Positions 41,968 through 51,938 of a stretch of DNA of 64,000 bases are shown here, piece by piece. The stretch spans positions 124,001 to 188,000 of the forward strand of contig CANLQD010000006.1 in assembly GCA_947493175.1 (NCBI GenBank), read 5' to 3'. Numbering within the stretch: position 1 is the first letter of the stretch; the number at the start of each line of letters is the position of its first letter. Origin of the DNA: an uncultured Flavobacteriaceae bacterium. GTDB taxonomy: Bacteria; Bacteroidota; Bacteroidia; Flavobacteriales; Flavobacteriaceae. The notes beneath the pieces were generated by a model. The model did no database searches, was not told the origin of the DNA, and saw nothing but the letters and a program-made list of their open reading frames with translations. Both the position numbers and the translations under genes were made by a program.

Positions 41968-43737
41968 TTGAAAACAACACATATCCTTCTCACCCTCCTT
42001 ATAATCAACGGTATTTGTTGGGCTCAGGAACCACCTGAACAGGAAGTAGACACCACAGAGATCAGAGTGGTCTATGGAGCAAACTTTACCAAAGATGAAG
42101 AACAGTTCCCAGGGGCCTTTATTTTCAGTAAAGATGAAAAACAAGTACAGTTTCAGCATCAGGGAGCCGACCTATGGTGCGATATCGCCATTCACTATCA
42201 AAAAGAGAATCAACTACGTGCCATAGGCAATGTACGTTTACAACAGGGTGATTCGGTTGAATTGACCAGTGGTAATATTGATTATGATGGAGAGATACAA
42301 CTTGCCAAAGCCTACAAAGAGGTCATTTTAAAAAATAAAACAATGACCATTACGACCGATACCTTATATTTTGATAGGGAAAAACAGGAATCCTATTATC
42401 AGGATTTCGGTACAGTGGTCGATTCGACCAACACCCTGACCAGTGAAATCGGGCGTTATTTCATGGAGATAAAAAAAGCACAGTTCCTGGATAGCGTGCA
42501 TATTGACAATCCAGACTTTACATTGGATTCGGAACAGCTCGACTATTACACCAATTCTAAAAATGCCTATATGTATGGTCCATCGACCATTATTGGTGAT
42601 GCGTACAAAATGTATTGTGAACGCGGCTTTTACGACACCAATATTGAAAGTGGATATGGCATCAAAAATACCCGGATCGACTACAACAACCGTATTATTG
42701 AAGGGGATAGCGTCTATTTCGATAAAGTAACGGAATTCGCATCGGCCACCAACAACATCACAGTGACCGATACGATCAATAACGGTGTGATCAAAGCCCA
42801 TTATGCAGAGGTGTATAAAGCAAAAGATTCCGTTTTTGCAACCAAAAGGGCAGTGTCGATCAGTTTGGTAGAATTAGATTCACTCTATGTGCACGGCGAC
42901 ACGCTTATGGTCACCGGCAAACCCGAGCAACGAATTTTGCGGGCTTTTCGAAACGCTAAATTTTATAAGACCGATCTCAGCGGCAAATGCGATTCCATAC
43001 ATTCCAAACAACAAACGGGAGTAACACAGCTGATTCGGAACCCTGTTATTTGGAATGGGGAAAACCAAATGACAGGTGATAGCATTCACCTGCTTTCGAA
43101 CTTAAAAACTGAAAAGCTCGACTCGTTAAAAGTGTTGGAGAATGCCTTTATCATCTCTCAAGATACCATTGGAAAATTAGGCTACAACCAAGCCAAAGGC
43201 AAAGACCTTTTTGGAAAATTTATCGACAATGAACTTAAATACATTGATTTGGTCAAAAATACCGAAGTCATTTACTATATGTATGACGAGCTCGATTTAA
43301 TAGGTGTCGATAAAACCATCTGCAGCAAGATCAATATTGTAATGGCGAATAACGACGTACAAGATTTAACATTCATTACCAATCCCGAGGGAGAGATAAC
43401 ACCGCAAGAACAGTTGCCAGAGGCAAATCCGAAACTAAAGGGTTTTGTTTGGCGGGGAGATGAGCGTATCCTAACAAAAGATGATATTTTCGATGAGGAC
43501 GATAACAATATTGAACTAGTAATCATCAATGGGGTAAATAATCCGATCGATACCGATGCCGAGGAAGAAGAACGCCTTCTGAACGAAAATGACCCCGTTA
43601 ACAATATCACCCCGGAAGCACCAAAAGAACCGGACAGAAAATCAAAATTCCCGACAAAGAAGATCAAGATTTCTAAATCGGACCAAAAGATTTCCGGCAA
43701 AGCTTCCGCCAAAGCGCTGCCGAAAAAGGAAAACTAA
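41968..43737 (+). CDS. OstA-like (LptA/LptD N-terminal-type) periplasmic protein
   Basis: A 589-residue exported protein starting at TTG (MKTTHILLTLLIINGICWAQ signal peptide). Residues about 35-330 are OstA/LptA-type beta-jelly-roll repeats: FSKDEKQVQFQHQGADLWCD, LRAIGNVRLQQGDSVELTSG, KAYKEVILKNKTMTITTDTL and similar strands that form the lipopolysaccharide-transport bridge. The C-terminal 100 residues are acidic then basic and look disordered (KFPTKKIKISKSDQKISGK). It probably handles LPS at the envelope. The aminotransferase gene follows after 10 bp. Confidence 0.88.
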   Translation: MKTTHILLTLLIINGICWAQEPPEQEVDTTEIRVVYGANFTKDEEQFPGAFIFSKDEKQVQFQHQGADLWCDIAIHYQKENQLRAIGNVRLQQGDSVELTSGNIDYDGEIQLAKAYKEVILKNKTMTITTDTLYFDREKQESYYQDFGTVVDSTNTLTSEIGRYFMEIKKAQFLDSVHIDNPDFTLDSEQLDYYTNSKNAYMYGPSTIIGDAYKMYCERGFYDTNIESGYGIKNTRIDYNNRIIEGDSVYFDKVTEFASATNNITVTDTINNGVIKAHYAEVYKAKDSVFATKRAVSISLVELDSLYVHGDTLMVTGKPEQRILRAFRNAKFYKTDLSGKCDSIHSKQQTGVTQLIRNPVIWNGENQMTGDSIHLLSNLKTEKLDSLKVLENAFIISQDTIGKLGYNQAKGKDLFGKFIDNELKYIDLVKNTEVIYYMYDELDLIGVDKTICSKINIVMANNDVQDLTFITNPEGEITPQEQLPEANPKLKGFVWRGDERILTKDDIFDEDDNNIELVIINGVNNPIDTDAEEEERLLNENDPVNNITPEAPKEPDRKSKFPTKKIKISKSDQKISGKASAKALPKKEN

Positions 43738-43747
43738 GGATAGTCAC

Positions 43748-44932
43748 TTGCTTAAGAAGGATTTTTTCACATATCAGGCCCAGACCACCCCACATCCTTT
43801 GGCGATGGAAATATCGCATGCCGCTGGTAGTTATATTTATGATACCGATGGCAAAGCCCATCTTGATTTTGTGGCGGGCGTTTCTGCCTGTAGTTTGGGG
43901 CACTGTCACACAGCGGTAGTCAAAGCTATTCAACAACAGACCGAACGCTACATGCACGTAATGGTCTATGGAGAATATGTACAAGAACCAGCGGTAGCAT
44001 ATACCAGACTATTGGCTTCGCTATTGCCGGCGCCCCTGAAGACCACCTATCTGGTAAATTCAGGAACAGAGGCTATTGAAGGTGCCCTTAAATTGGCAAG
44101 ACGTTACACAGGTCGTTCCGAGCTTATTGCCGCCCATAGTTCGTACCATGGAAATACGATGGGTAGTTTAAGCGTAACCGACTATGAAGCCCGAAAAAGT
44201 GTATTTAGACCGTTGATACCCGACGTGCGTTTTATTCATTTTAACGCCCCAATCGCTTTAGACAGTATTACGACCAGGACCGCTGCTGTGATTCTGGAGA
44301 CCATTCAAGGGGGAGCGGGTTTCATTGTTCCCAAAGAAGACTACTTAAAGAAAGTGCGTGAACGGTGTAGCGAAGTGGGAGCACTTTTAATATTAGATGA
44401 GATACAACCCGGTTTTGGCCGTACCGGGAAGCTTTTTGCCTTTGAACACTATGAATGCGTGCCCGATATTCTGGTGATGGGCAAGGGTATGGCCTCCGGG
44501 ATGCCGGTCGGTGCCTTTACGGCCTCAAAAGAAATAATGGCCAGCCTTCAAGACCGTCCCCAATTAGGTCATATCACCACTTTTGGGGGTAACCCGGTAA
44601 TCGCTGCGGCCAGTTTGGCTACTTTGAAAACGTTGACCAAAACACGGCTCATCCCCCAGACTTTGGAAAAGGAAAAACTCTTCCGAAAGTTGCTACAACA
44701 TAATGCGATAACCGAAATACGCGGTAAGGGACTCATGCTCGCACTGATTCTGAAAACGCCGAAAATGGCCGATTATCTGATACTGGAATGTGCAAAAAAA
44801 GGCTTGATCTTATTCTGGCTATTGTTTGAACCAAAGGCGGTGAGAATCTCGCCCCCCCTTACAATTACGGAGAATGAGATAGAAAAAGGGTGTCAAATAC
44901 TGTTAGAAGTTTTAACGGAATACAAGCAATAA
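43748..44932 (+). CDS. Class III (ornithine/acetylornithine-type) PLP aminotransferase
   Basis: A 394-residue aminotransferase. The frame is open back into the OstA-like gene, but a TTG start at 43748 (LLKKDFFTYQAQTTPHPLAM) gives the usual length and a 10-bp gap. Class III motifs: YLVNSGTEAIEGALKLARRY, SYHGNTMGSLSVT, LLILDEIQPGFGRTGKLFA, ILVMGKGMASGMPVGAF with the PLP lysine, and HITTFGGNPVIAAASLATL. The substrate may be acetylornithine, GABA or another omega-amino compound; the context with an LPS-transport protein does not decide it. Confidence 0.9.
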   Translation: MLKKDFFTYQAQTTPHPLAMEISHAAGSYIYDTDGKAHLDFVAGVSACSLGHCHTAVVKAIQQQTERYMHVMVYGEYVQEPAVAYTRLLASLLPAPLKTTYLVNSGTEAIEGALKLARRYTGRSELIAAHSSYHGNTMGSLSVTDYEARKSVFRPLIPDVRFIHFNAPIALDSITTRTAAVILETIQGGAGFIVPKEDYLKKVRERCSEVGALLILDEIQPGFGRTGKLFAFEHYECVPDILVMGKGMASGMPVGAFTASKEIMASLQDRPQLGHITTFGGNPVIAAASLATLKTLTKTRLIPQTLEKEKLFRKLLQHNAITEIRGKGLMLALILKTPKMADYLILECAKKGLILFWLLFEPKAVRISPPLTITENEIEKGCQILLEVLTEYKQ

Positions 44933-45029
44933 ACTGTTAACTAATTTGTTAATAATATAGCCCAAATCGGGGGTTGAAAATACGTTCAAAAGACTATTTT
45001 TAATTCCATAGTTTAACCAAAACGTTCCT

Positions 45030-46433
45030 ATGGCATATCAATCAGAGGAGAGACCTGGCGAATCCATTACCAAGTTCGAATCCATGCTCAAGACCGATGA
45101 CATCTACTTCTTTGATGCTGAGGACTTTGAGGAAATTATTCATTACTACCTGAACCACGGGAAAATCGCCTTGGCCAAAAAGGCCATAAAGATTGGATTG
45201 CAACAACACCCTGCCGCTATTGAATTAAAGTTATTGGATGTAGAGGTCCTGGTATTCGAGAACAATCTGGAAGTAGCAGAACGAATTCTAGACGAGCTAC
45301 AACTATTGGACAGTAATAACGAGGAAATCTACATACAGCGGGCCAATATTTATTCTAAAAAAGACAATCACGAAGCAGCTGTTGCACTACTTCAGGAAGC
45401 GCTGCAATTGACCAAGGACAGTTTCGATATTCATTCACTTTTGGGAATGGAGTACCTATTCATGGACGATTTTAAATTGGCCAAGGATAATTTTATGAAA
45501 TGTGTCTCATTCGATGAGCAAGACTATTCCTCTTTGTATAACGTCATCTATTGTTTTGAGTTTTTGGAAGATTACGATGGGGCCATTCATTATCTCAACG
45601 ATTATCTTGATAGAAACCCCTACTGCGAGGTAGCCTGGCATCAACTCGGCAAGCAGTACTATACCAAAAAAATGTATCCTGAGGCGTTGACTGCTTTTGA
45701 CTTTGCCATTATCTCCGACGATACTTTTATCGGTGCCTATTTTGAAAAGGGGAAGGTATTGGAAAAACTGGGTAAGTATGCAGAAGCCATCGATAACTAC
45801 GAAACCACCCTAAAATTGGAAGACCCTACATCGCATGCCTATTTGCGTATAGGTCGGTGCTATGAAAAACAGGGGAATGATGAAATGGCCAAATACCACT
45901 ATTACAAAACGGTTCACGAAGATCCGCTATTGGATAAAGGCTGGCTGGTCATTACTGAGTTCTATTGTAAAAAGGAGGATTACAAAAAAGCATTGTATTA
46001 CATTAACAAAGCTCTGAATATTGACGGTGACAACCCAAGTTATTGGAAAAAATGCGGTAAAATACACGCCGCCCTCCAAGACTATGACAACGCTGATTTC
46101 TCGTACAAACATGCCATCGACCTAGGTAATTATGAAATGGATACATGGCTTAGCTGGGCTTCGGTGGCGGTATTGGACCATCGTTTGAACGATGCTCTTG
46201 AAATCGTATCCCAAGGTCAAGAGTTCTATCCTGACCGCGCCGAACTATCCTATAAAAAAGCTGGTATTTATTTATTAAAGGAAGACCATATCAACGGTAG
46301 AATAGCCCTCATGAAGGGTTTGAAACAAGGGTTAGAGGTATTTGAACAGTTTAATGAGGAGTTTCCGCAATACGCCACGGCTACTTGGGTGCTAGAACTT
46401 GTTTCGGCCTCAAAGAAAACATCCCGTTCGTAG
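45030..46433 (+). CDS. Tetratricopeptide-repeat protein
   Basis: A 467-residue soluble protein made almost wholly of TPR repeats (roughly ten), for example AEAIDNYETTLKLEDPTSHA, DYDGAIHYLNDYLDRNPYCE, EALTAFDFAIISDDTFIGA and DYKKALYYINKALNIDGDNP. No signal peptide or membrane helix. Such proteins are scaffolds; the partner is unknown. It follows the aminotransferase by 97 bp and precedes the DUF368 pair by 141 bp on the same strand. Conserved in Flavobacteriia in similar surroundings (recalled, not checked). Confidence 0.88.
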   Translation: MAYQSEERPGESITKFESMLKTDDIYFFDAEDFEEIIHYYLNHGKIALAKKAIKIGLQQHPAAIELKLLDVEVLVFENNLEVAERILDELQLLDSNNEEIYIQRANIYSKKDNHEAAVALLQEALQLTKDSFDIHSLLGMEYLFMDDFKLAKDNFMKCVSFDEQDYSSLYNVIYCFEFLEDYDGAIHYLNDYLDRNPYCEVAWHQLGKQYYTKKMYPEALTAFDFAIISDDTFIGAYFEKGKVLEKLGKYAEAIDNYETTLKLEDPTSHAYLRIGRCYEKQGNDEMAKYHYYKTVHEDPLLDKGWLVITEFYCKKEDYKKALYYINKALNIDGDNPSYWKKCGKIHAALQDYDNADFSYKHAIDLGNYEMDTWLSWASVAVLDHRLNDALEIVSQGQEFYPDRAELSYKKAGIYLLKEDHINGRIALMKGLKQGLEVFEQFNEEFPQYATATWVLELVSASKKTSRS

Positions 46434-46574
46434 ATTTTCCATTTGTAAACCCAGCCCCGAAATATCCAGCTAAGCACTTCAAGGATATTTCTTGAAAGAA
46501 ATTTCCCAACTATCGGCTAAAGTTAAATTTTGTTGCTTTATTTGTTGCCGTAAAATAGCATTGCATCCCAATTT

Positions 46575-47492
46575 ATGAAGTCTAGAAACCCATTACAGCT
46601 TTTGTTTATTGTCCTAAAAGGTATGGCCATGGGGATTGCCGAACTCGTTCCCGGTGTTTCAGGCGGAACCATCGCCTTCGTTGCAGGTATTTATGAAGAA
46701 TTGATTTCCTCAATAAACAAAGTAAACCTCAAAACCCTACGGCTTTGGCGTGAGAAAGGATTTAAGGAGTTTTGGAACGAACTAAACGGTACATTCCTAA
46801 TTACCTTATTGCTGGGTATGGCTATCAGCATCTTTTCCTTTTCAAAGTTGATCAGTTGGCTGCTCGAAAATGAGCCCATTCCCTTATGGTCATTCTTTTT
46901 CGGACTGGTACTGGCCAGTGTCATTTTTGTTGGGAAAGCCATTGGCAAATGGAACGTTGTTACCGTTGTGTTATTACTGATTGGAGCAACGGTCGCATAC
47001 TATATCACCACCTTGCCGCCCTCGGCCAATACAGATAGTTTACCATTTCTGTTTTTTTCAGGGGCCCTGGCAATATGTGCCATGATTCTTCCAGGCATAT
47101 CCGGTTCTTTTATTCTCGTCTTGTTAGGCTCATACAAGACGGTCTTGGACGCGGTAGACGAAAAAGACTTTAAAATATTATTGACGGTAGCCTTGGGTGC
47201 GCTATTCGGACTTTTAAGTTTCGCTAAATTGCTCAAATGGATGTTCGACCATCAAAAAAATATCATCTTGGCAGTACTCACTGGTTTCATTCTTGGCTCT
47301 TTGAATAAAATATGGCCATGGAAGCATGTACTGGAAACCAAGACTATTGGTAAAAAAGTCATTATAATCGATGAGAATATTTCCCCGATGTCATTCGAAG
47401 GGGAACCCCAAATAGCCTATGCAATAGTTGCGGCCCTCATCGGTTTTTCCCTTATTTTTATGCTTGAAAAAGTGGCTTCCAAAAAACAGTAG
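46575..47492 (+). CDS. DUF368 polyprenyl-phosphate transporter, copy 1
   Basis: A 305-residue integral membrane protein with about nine helices. The DUF368 family motifs are KGMAMGIAELVPGVSGGTIA near 14-33 and FSGALAICAMILPGISGSFI near 160, an inverted-repeat pair. DUF368 (PopT) proteins were shown in other bacteria to recycle undecaprenyl phosphate from the outer to the inner leaflet of the membrane for wall and surface-glycan synthesis. The next gene, 6 bp away, is a second member of the family. Confidence 0.92.
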   Translation: MKSRNPLQLLFIVLKGMAMGIAELVPGVSGGTIAFVAGIYEELISSINKVNLKTLRLWREKGFKEFWNELNGTFLITLLLGMAISIFSFSKLISWLLENEPIPLWSFFFGLVLASVIFVGKAIGKWNVVTVVLLLIGATVAYYITTLPPSANTDSLPFLFFSGALAICAMILPGISGSFILVLLGSYKTVLDAVDEKDFKILLTVALGALFGLLSFAKLLKWMFDHQKNIILAVLTGFILGSLNKIWPWKHVLETKTIGKKVIIIDENISPMSFEGEPQIAYAIVAALIGFSLIFMLEKVASKKQ

Positions 47493-47498
47493 GCTTTC

Positions 47499-48518
47499 AT
47501 GTATGAATCAAGAACCATCTTAGACAAGTTCTTTTTGGTTATTAAAGGGCTCTGTATGGGGGCGGCCAATAAGGTACCGGGAGTGTCGGGTGGTATCGTA
47601 GCCTTTGTAGGTGGTTTTTACGAAGAGTTCATTTATTCTTTGCAGAAGGTGAACATCAAAGCTTTTAAACTATTGTTCAACGGCAGGTTCAAAAGCTTTT
47701 ATCGTTATGTAAACGGTTCGTTTCTTACCTTGTTGATTTTTGGAATGCTTGTCAGCTATTTTAGCGTTTCCAAGTTGCTCGACTACTTTTTGGAGCAGAA
47801 AGAACTATTTGTATGGGCGGCTTTTTTTGGTATGATTTTAGGATCTATTTACTATATAGGAAAGGATTTTGAACACTGGAACAAACGAACGATACCCGCT
47901 GGAATCATCGGCCTTGTCATCGGCATCTCCATCAGTTTTTTGAGTCCGGCCAAAGAGAACGACAACCTATTGTTCATTTTCCTTTGCGGCATGATCAGTG
48001 TTTCCGGGATGACCCTTCCAGGACTTTCAGGTTCTTTCATATTGATTCTTCTTGGAAACTATGTATTGTTACTAGTAGATTCGGTAAACGCGTTATACGA
48101 CACTTTTGCCGAAATGGTGAAAGGTGACTTTAGCTTTGTTAAAAACAAGGTGCGGCTCAATACCCTTAAGATATTGGCCGTATTTACCGTGGGTTCTGCA
48201 ACGGGCCTAGTAACCTTATCACATGTACTTTCCTATGTTCTTAAACATTACAAACACTTGACGACCGCAACCATCTTAGGGTTCATTACCGGTTCTCTAG
48301 GAGTGGTGTGGCCATGGAAAAAGACGATTTTTAAGACGACTGAAAATGGCACCGTTTTATTTGATTCGAATGGTAAGGAAATTATTGTCAACTATGAGCG
48401 CTACGTACCGGACTTTGCCAATGGGGAAACCTGGTGGGCCTTATTCTTCGTGTTCATAGGAATTGGAATTTTATTAGGATTGGACTGGTATGGAAAAAAC
48501 AGAAAAAGCAAGGCATAG
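47499..48518 (+). CDS. DUF368 polyprenyl-phosphate transporter, copy 2
   Basis: A 339-residue DUF368 protein with KGLCMGAANKVPGVSGGIVA near 14-33 and FLCGMISVSGMTLPGLSGSF near 165. Compared with copy 1 the conserved first motif has Asn-Lys in place of Glu-Leu, and an insertion of about 25 residues follows helix 6 (DSVNALYDTFAEMVKG), so the two are divergent paralogues rather than a recent copy. It overlaps aroE by 29 bp. Confidence 0.92.
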   Translation: MYESRTILDKFFLVIKGLCMGAANKVPGVSGGIVAFVGGFYEEFIYSLQKVNIKAFKLLFNGRFKSFYRYVNGSFLTLLIFGMLVSYFSVSKLLDYFLEQKELFVWAAFFGMILGSIYYIGKDFEHWNKRTIPAGIIGLVIGISISFLSPAKENDNLLFIFLCGMISVSGMTLPGLSGSFILILLGNYVLLLVDSVNALYDTFAEMVKGDFSFVKNKVRLNTLKILAVFTVGSATGLVTLSHVLSYVLKHYKHLTTATILGFITGSLGVVWPWKKTIFKTTENGTVLFDSNGKEIIVNYERYVPDFANGETWWALFFVFIGIGILLGLDWYGKNRKSKA

Positions 48519-49245
48519 GTTTGGATTGATTGGGCGGGATATTGGCTATTCGTTCTCGAGAGGTTATTTTACCGAAAAGTTCCATGCGCTGGGGCTTACC
48601 GACCATTCCTATGAAAACTTTGACCTCGCGGAAATTACTGATTTTCCAGAACTGATCGGCATAACAAAAGACATCAAAGGTTTTAATGTCACCATTCCTT
48701 ACAAAGAGGCTATCCTCCCCTATCTTACAAAAATAGATGACGAAGCTCAAAAAATCGGAGCTGTTAATACTATCAAAGTCGAGGGCAGTACGCTTACAGG
48801 CTATAATACAGACGTATATGGTTTTCAAAAATCATTGGAACCTATGCTTAATGAAACCCATAAGAACGCTTTGATATTGGGCACTGGGGGCGCCTCGAAA
48901 GCGGTTGCCTACGTTTTTGATAAGTTGGGCATCAACTATCACCAGGTATCAAGAAGACCCAAGACCGGCCAACTTGCTTATGCAGGGTTAACCTACGACA
49001 TTTTACAAAGCCATCCGATAGTGGTAAATGCCACTCCTTTGGGCACCCATCCCAACGTTGACGAAAAACCTCCTTTACCCTATGAATCCCTAACTGATCG
49101 ACATTTGCTTTTTGACCTGATCTACAATCCGTCGAAAACAGCTTTTCTAAAAGAAGGTGAGCAACGCGGTGCAGCTATTCAAAATGGACTTCGAATGCTG
49201 GAACTACAGGCGGAAAAAGCTTGGGAGTTATGGACGAGTGATTAA
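48490..49245 (+). CDS. aroE: Shikimate dehydrogenase
   Basis: A 251-residue AroE, slightly shorter than the common 270. It reduces 3-dehydroshikimate with NADPH in aromatic amino acid synthesis. Motifs: FGLIGRDIGYSFSRGYFTEK (shikimate-binding Ser), GFNVTIPYKEAILPYL (Lys and the catalytic Asp in IDDEAQKIGAVNTIK), ALILGTGGASKAVAYVFDKL (NADPH loop), VVNATPLGTHPN and NGLRMLELQAEKAWELW. The start lies 29 bp inside DUF368 copy 2, so it is translated as part of that operon. Confidence 0.96.
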   Translation: MEKTEKARHRFGLIGRDIGYSFSRGYFTEKFHALGLTDHSYENFDLAEITDFPELIGITKDIKGFNVTIPYKEAILPYLTKIDDEAQKIGAVNTIKVEGSTLTGYNTDVYGFQKSLEPMLNETHKNALILGTGGASKAVAYVFDKLGINYHQVSRRPKTGQLAYAGLTYDILQSHPIVVNATPLGTHPNVDEKPPLPYESLTDRHLLFDLIYNPSKTAFLKEGEQRGAAIQNGLRMLELQAEKAWELWTSD

Positions 49246-49668
49246 GGGAAAAAGTTCAAGCGCCTAAGCAAAAGCGTTCTTATAAAATTCAAATACAAGT
49301 ATCAAGTTCAGGTGAATATAGGGGCGAAGCGGCCGATGCCGCAAAAGCCCAAAGATTCAACATGGGTGGTGTGTCAGCGTCTCAAAAGGTGCTGACAAAT
49401 CAACATTATATTGTCTTCCCTAGCCTGCTGAAGACCCTACCACCTTTTCACACAAGCTTTCTTCTCACACATTTTTTGTAAAAATAATGTTTGCTACAAG
49501 GTCAAATCATCAGCACAAAAAGCACCCTGAACCTTTAGCTTTGAACAATATTGCTTCCGTTACTGACTACAACAACCAACACAAAAAGACTTTTACATAA
49601 ACTTTGCCATTCAATGGGTTGTTACTATCTTACGTTAGGTTTAGCGCTAACCGGAAAACACAGAGAAA
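49246..49668 (+). other. Gene-free, structured stretch before the DUF349 gene
   Basis: 423 bp without a gene. The first 65 bases contain AAGTTCAAG/CAAGTATCAAG phrases shared with 20456-20490. Hairpins: GCGGC/GCCGC (49329-49342) nested in GGGC/GCCC (49322-49350); TGTCAGC/GCTGACA (49372-49397); GTCTTC/GAAGAC (49413-49435). AAAAGGTG (49384-49391) can pair with CACCTTTT (49441-49448), and that pairing excludes the second hairpin. A perfect 10-bp palindrome TTAGCGCTAA (49641-49650) lies just before the DUF349 gene. No T-run follows any stem except TTTT at 49445-49448. Confidence 0.45.
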
Positions 49669-51852
49669 ATGCCAGAAGAGAAAAATCAGGAAAGGAAGGA
49701 AACCACGGTGGGGAATGGGGAACAGCCTGTAGCGCCCAATACGGAAACAGCGGCCATGGAACAAGCTGAAAATGAATTCGATACCGCTCAAGAAGACACG
49801 CACGAAACACCAGAAACTGCCGATGTAGCTGCAGCATCTTCCGATGATGTAGCCACAAAGGAATCGCCCTTGGGCATCACATCGGAATCGGAAGGAAATA
49901 GTGAAATAGCTAATGAAGAATCTTCCGATACCGAAAAAAAAACGGAAGTTGTCGCAGCCAAAAAGGATAGTACCGATGACACTGAAGAGGACGCTGTACT
50001 TTCTGAAATCGAAAAGGAAAATGCCGAGGATGCCGAGGATAATGAAAACGAACACCGACATCGTATCCCGATTTTGGATTACCATGCCATGTCAATGGAA
50101 AATTTGGTGGGGGAACTTCAACGACTGGTACGAAATGAAAAGGTACAGGCAATAAAAAAGCATGTAGACGGCATTAAGTACGAGTTCGACCTCAAGTTTC
50201 AGGAATTCATCGACGGAAAAAAAGAGGAATTCGTCGCCAGTGGCGGTAATGAAATTGATTTCAAATACAATTCAGTTACCAAAAGGCAGTTCAACGAAGT
50301 GTTTTCGGATTATCGCGAAAAGCGAAACCAGTATTATAAAAATCTGGAGAATACCTTAAAGGACAATCTCGCAAAACGACTCGAAATCATCGAAGAGCTT
50401 AAGGGATTGGTCAATGTAGAGGAAGATATCAATACCACCTATGCGAACTTTAAGGACATTCAAGAACGATGGCGTAATGCCGGACCGGTTCCTCGAACCC
50501 AATACAATGATGTGTGGCGTACCTACCACCACCACATGGAAATCTTTTATGATTTTCTTCATCTGAATCGAGAGTTACGAGATCTCGATTTTAAACACAA
50601 CTTAGAAGAAAAGACCAAATTGGCTGAACGTGCAGAGGCACTCGCGAACGAAAAGGATCTTGGAAAAGCCTTTCGGGAACTACAGATGCTGCACAAGGTT
50701 TGGAAAGAAGATGTAGGGCCTGTGGATCGTGAACATCGAGATGCCATCTGGGAACGTTTTAGCAATGCTACCAAAGTATTACATCAACGTAGACAAGAGC
50801 ATCAAAAAGAGTTAGAAAAAAGTTACGAGGCCAATCTGCTGAGAAAAAATGAGATTATTGGGCAGATTCAACAAATTGCCCTGAGCGTAGCCAACAACCA
50901 TAGGGCACTGCAACAACAGATCAAAGAAATTGCTGCACTGAGAGACGCTTTTTTCAAAGCGGGCAAGGTACCACAACACGCAAACGAGGCCACTTGGGCC
51001 TCCTTCAAAGAAACGGTACGCAGCTTTAACCATGGGAAGAACGCCTTTTATAAAAACCTTAAAAAAGAGCAGCAACACAACCTTGAAAAGAAGAGGGGGT
51101 TATTGGCGATTGCAAACCAGTTTAAAGACAGCGAAGATTGGGATACTGCGACCCAAGAGATGAAGCGCATACAGAACGAATGGAAAAAAATAGGCCATGT
51201 GCCGCGAAAATATTCCGATAGCATTTGGAAGGATTTTAAAAATGCATGTAACCATTATTTCGACCGGCTTCATGCACGAAAGAACAGTGCACATAAAAAA
51301 GAAGGAGAAAATCTGGCTAAAAAGACCGCATGTCTTGAGCGATTACGGGCATTTGAATTAAGTGGCGACCGTACAAAAGACCTCGAAATCGTAAAAGCAT
51401 TTATAACCGAGTGGAAGGAGTATGGCCGCGTTCCCTTCAAACAAAAGAATATTGATCAAAAGTTTCACAAAATCCTAGATGCACTTTTCAAGAAAATTGG
51501 TCTAAGCAAACAGGAAGCAGCTCTTTTACAGTATGGAGACAAAATACAGCAATTGGCCAAATCGAACGACCAAGAGCGCGCCATTGGAAACGAACGACAG
51601 TTTATCCGAAAGAAAATAACGGAGAGCAAGAACGAGATTCGCCAGCTGGAAAATAACTTACAGTTTTTTTCGAACGCATCGGAAGACAATCCCTTGGTCA
51701 AAGAGGTTATTAAAAACATCGATAGTCATAAAACCGCTCTGGAAACCTGGCAGGAGAAACTAAAAAAGCTCAATATCATGCAACACCAGCTCCAGCGAGC
51801 CGAAGAAGCGGGTGATTCGGAAGCTAAAGATGCGGCTTCGGAGGAGGAATAG
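49669..51852 (+). CDS. DUF349-repeat protein
   Basis: A 727-residue soluble protein. Residues 1-125 are strongly acidic and probably disordered. After that come five DUF349 helical repeats, each with a W-(x)5-G-x-V-x-R-x-x-x-x-x-x-W/F core: RWRNAGPVPRTQYNDVW, KVWKEDVGPVDREHRDAIW, AGKVPQHANEATWASFK, NEWKKIGHVPRKYSDSIW and TEWKEYGRVPFKQKN. The last 120 residues form a coiled coil (KITESKNEIRQLENNLQFFS and neighbours). DUF349 proteins are abundant in Bacteroidota; their role is unknown, although RNA-related roles have been proposed for some. Confidence 0.9.
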   Translation: MPEEKNQERKETTVGNGEQPVAPNTETAAMEQAENEFDTAQEDTHETPETADVAAASSDDVATKESPLGITSESEGNSEIANEESSDTEKKTEVVAAKKDSTDDTEEDAVLSEIEKENAEDAEDNENEHRHRIPILDYHAMSMENLVGELQRLVRNEKVQAIKKHVDGIKYEFDLKFQEFIDGKKEEFVASGGNEIDFKYNSVTKRQFNEVFSDYREKRNQYYKNLENTLKDNLAKRLEIIEELKGLVNVEEDINTTYANFKDIQERWRNAGPVPRTQYNDVWRTYHHHMEIFYDFLHLNRELRDLDFKHNLEEKTKLAERAEALANEKDLGKAFRELQMLHKVWKEDVGPVDREHRDAIWERFSNATKVLHQRRQEHQKELEKSYEANLLRKNEIIGQIQQIALSVANNHRALQQQIKEIAALRDAFFKAGKVPQHANEATWASFKETVRSFNHGKNAFYKNLKKEQQHNLEKKRGLLAIANQFKDSEDWDTATQEMKRIQNEWKKIGHVPRKYSDSIWKDFKNACNHYFDRLHARKNSAHKKEGENLAKKTACLERLRAFELSGDRTKDLEIVKAFITEWKEYGRVPFKQKNIDQKFHKILDALFKKIGLSKQEAALLQYGDKIQQLAKSNDQERAIGNERQFIRKKITESKNEIRQLENNLQFFSNASEDNPLVKEVIKNIDSHKTALETWQEKLKKLNIMQHQLQRAEEAGDSEAKDAASEEE

Positions 51853-51938
51853 GGAACATCGTTGCACTACGGCACCTCTCTCATATTTTCATGATTATCC
51901 GAGGTTAGACTTGGATACTATTGCATTTTTTCGAAAAA

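Noticed and set aside
43589..43747. N-terminal extension of the aminotransferase inside the OstA-like gene
   Set aside because: The extension is very basic, overlaps the upstream gene by about 150 bp and has no counterpart in class III aminotransferases.
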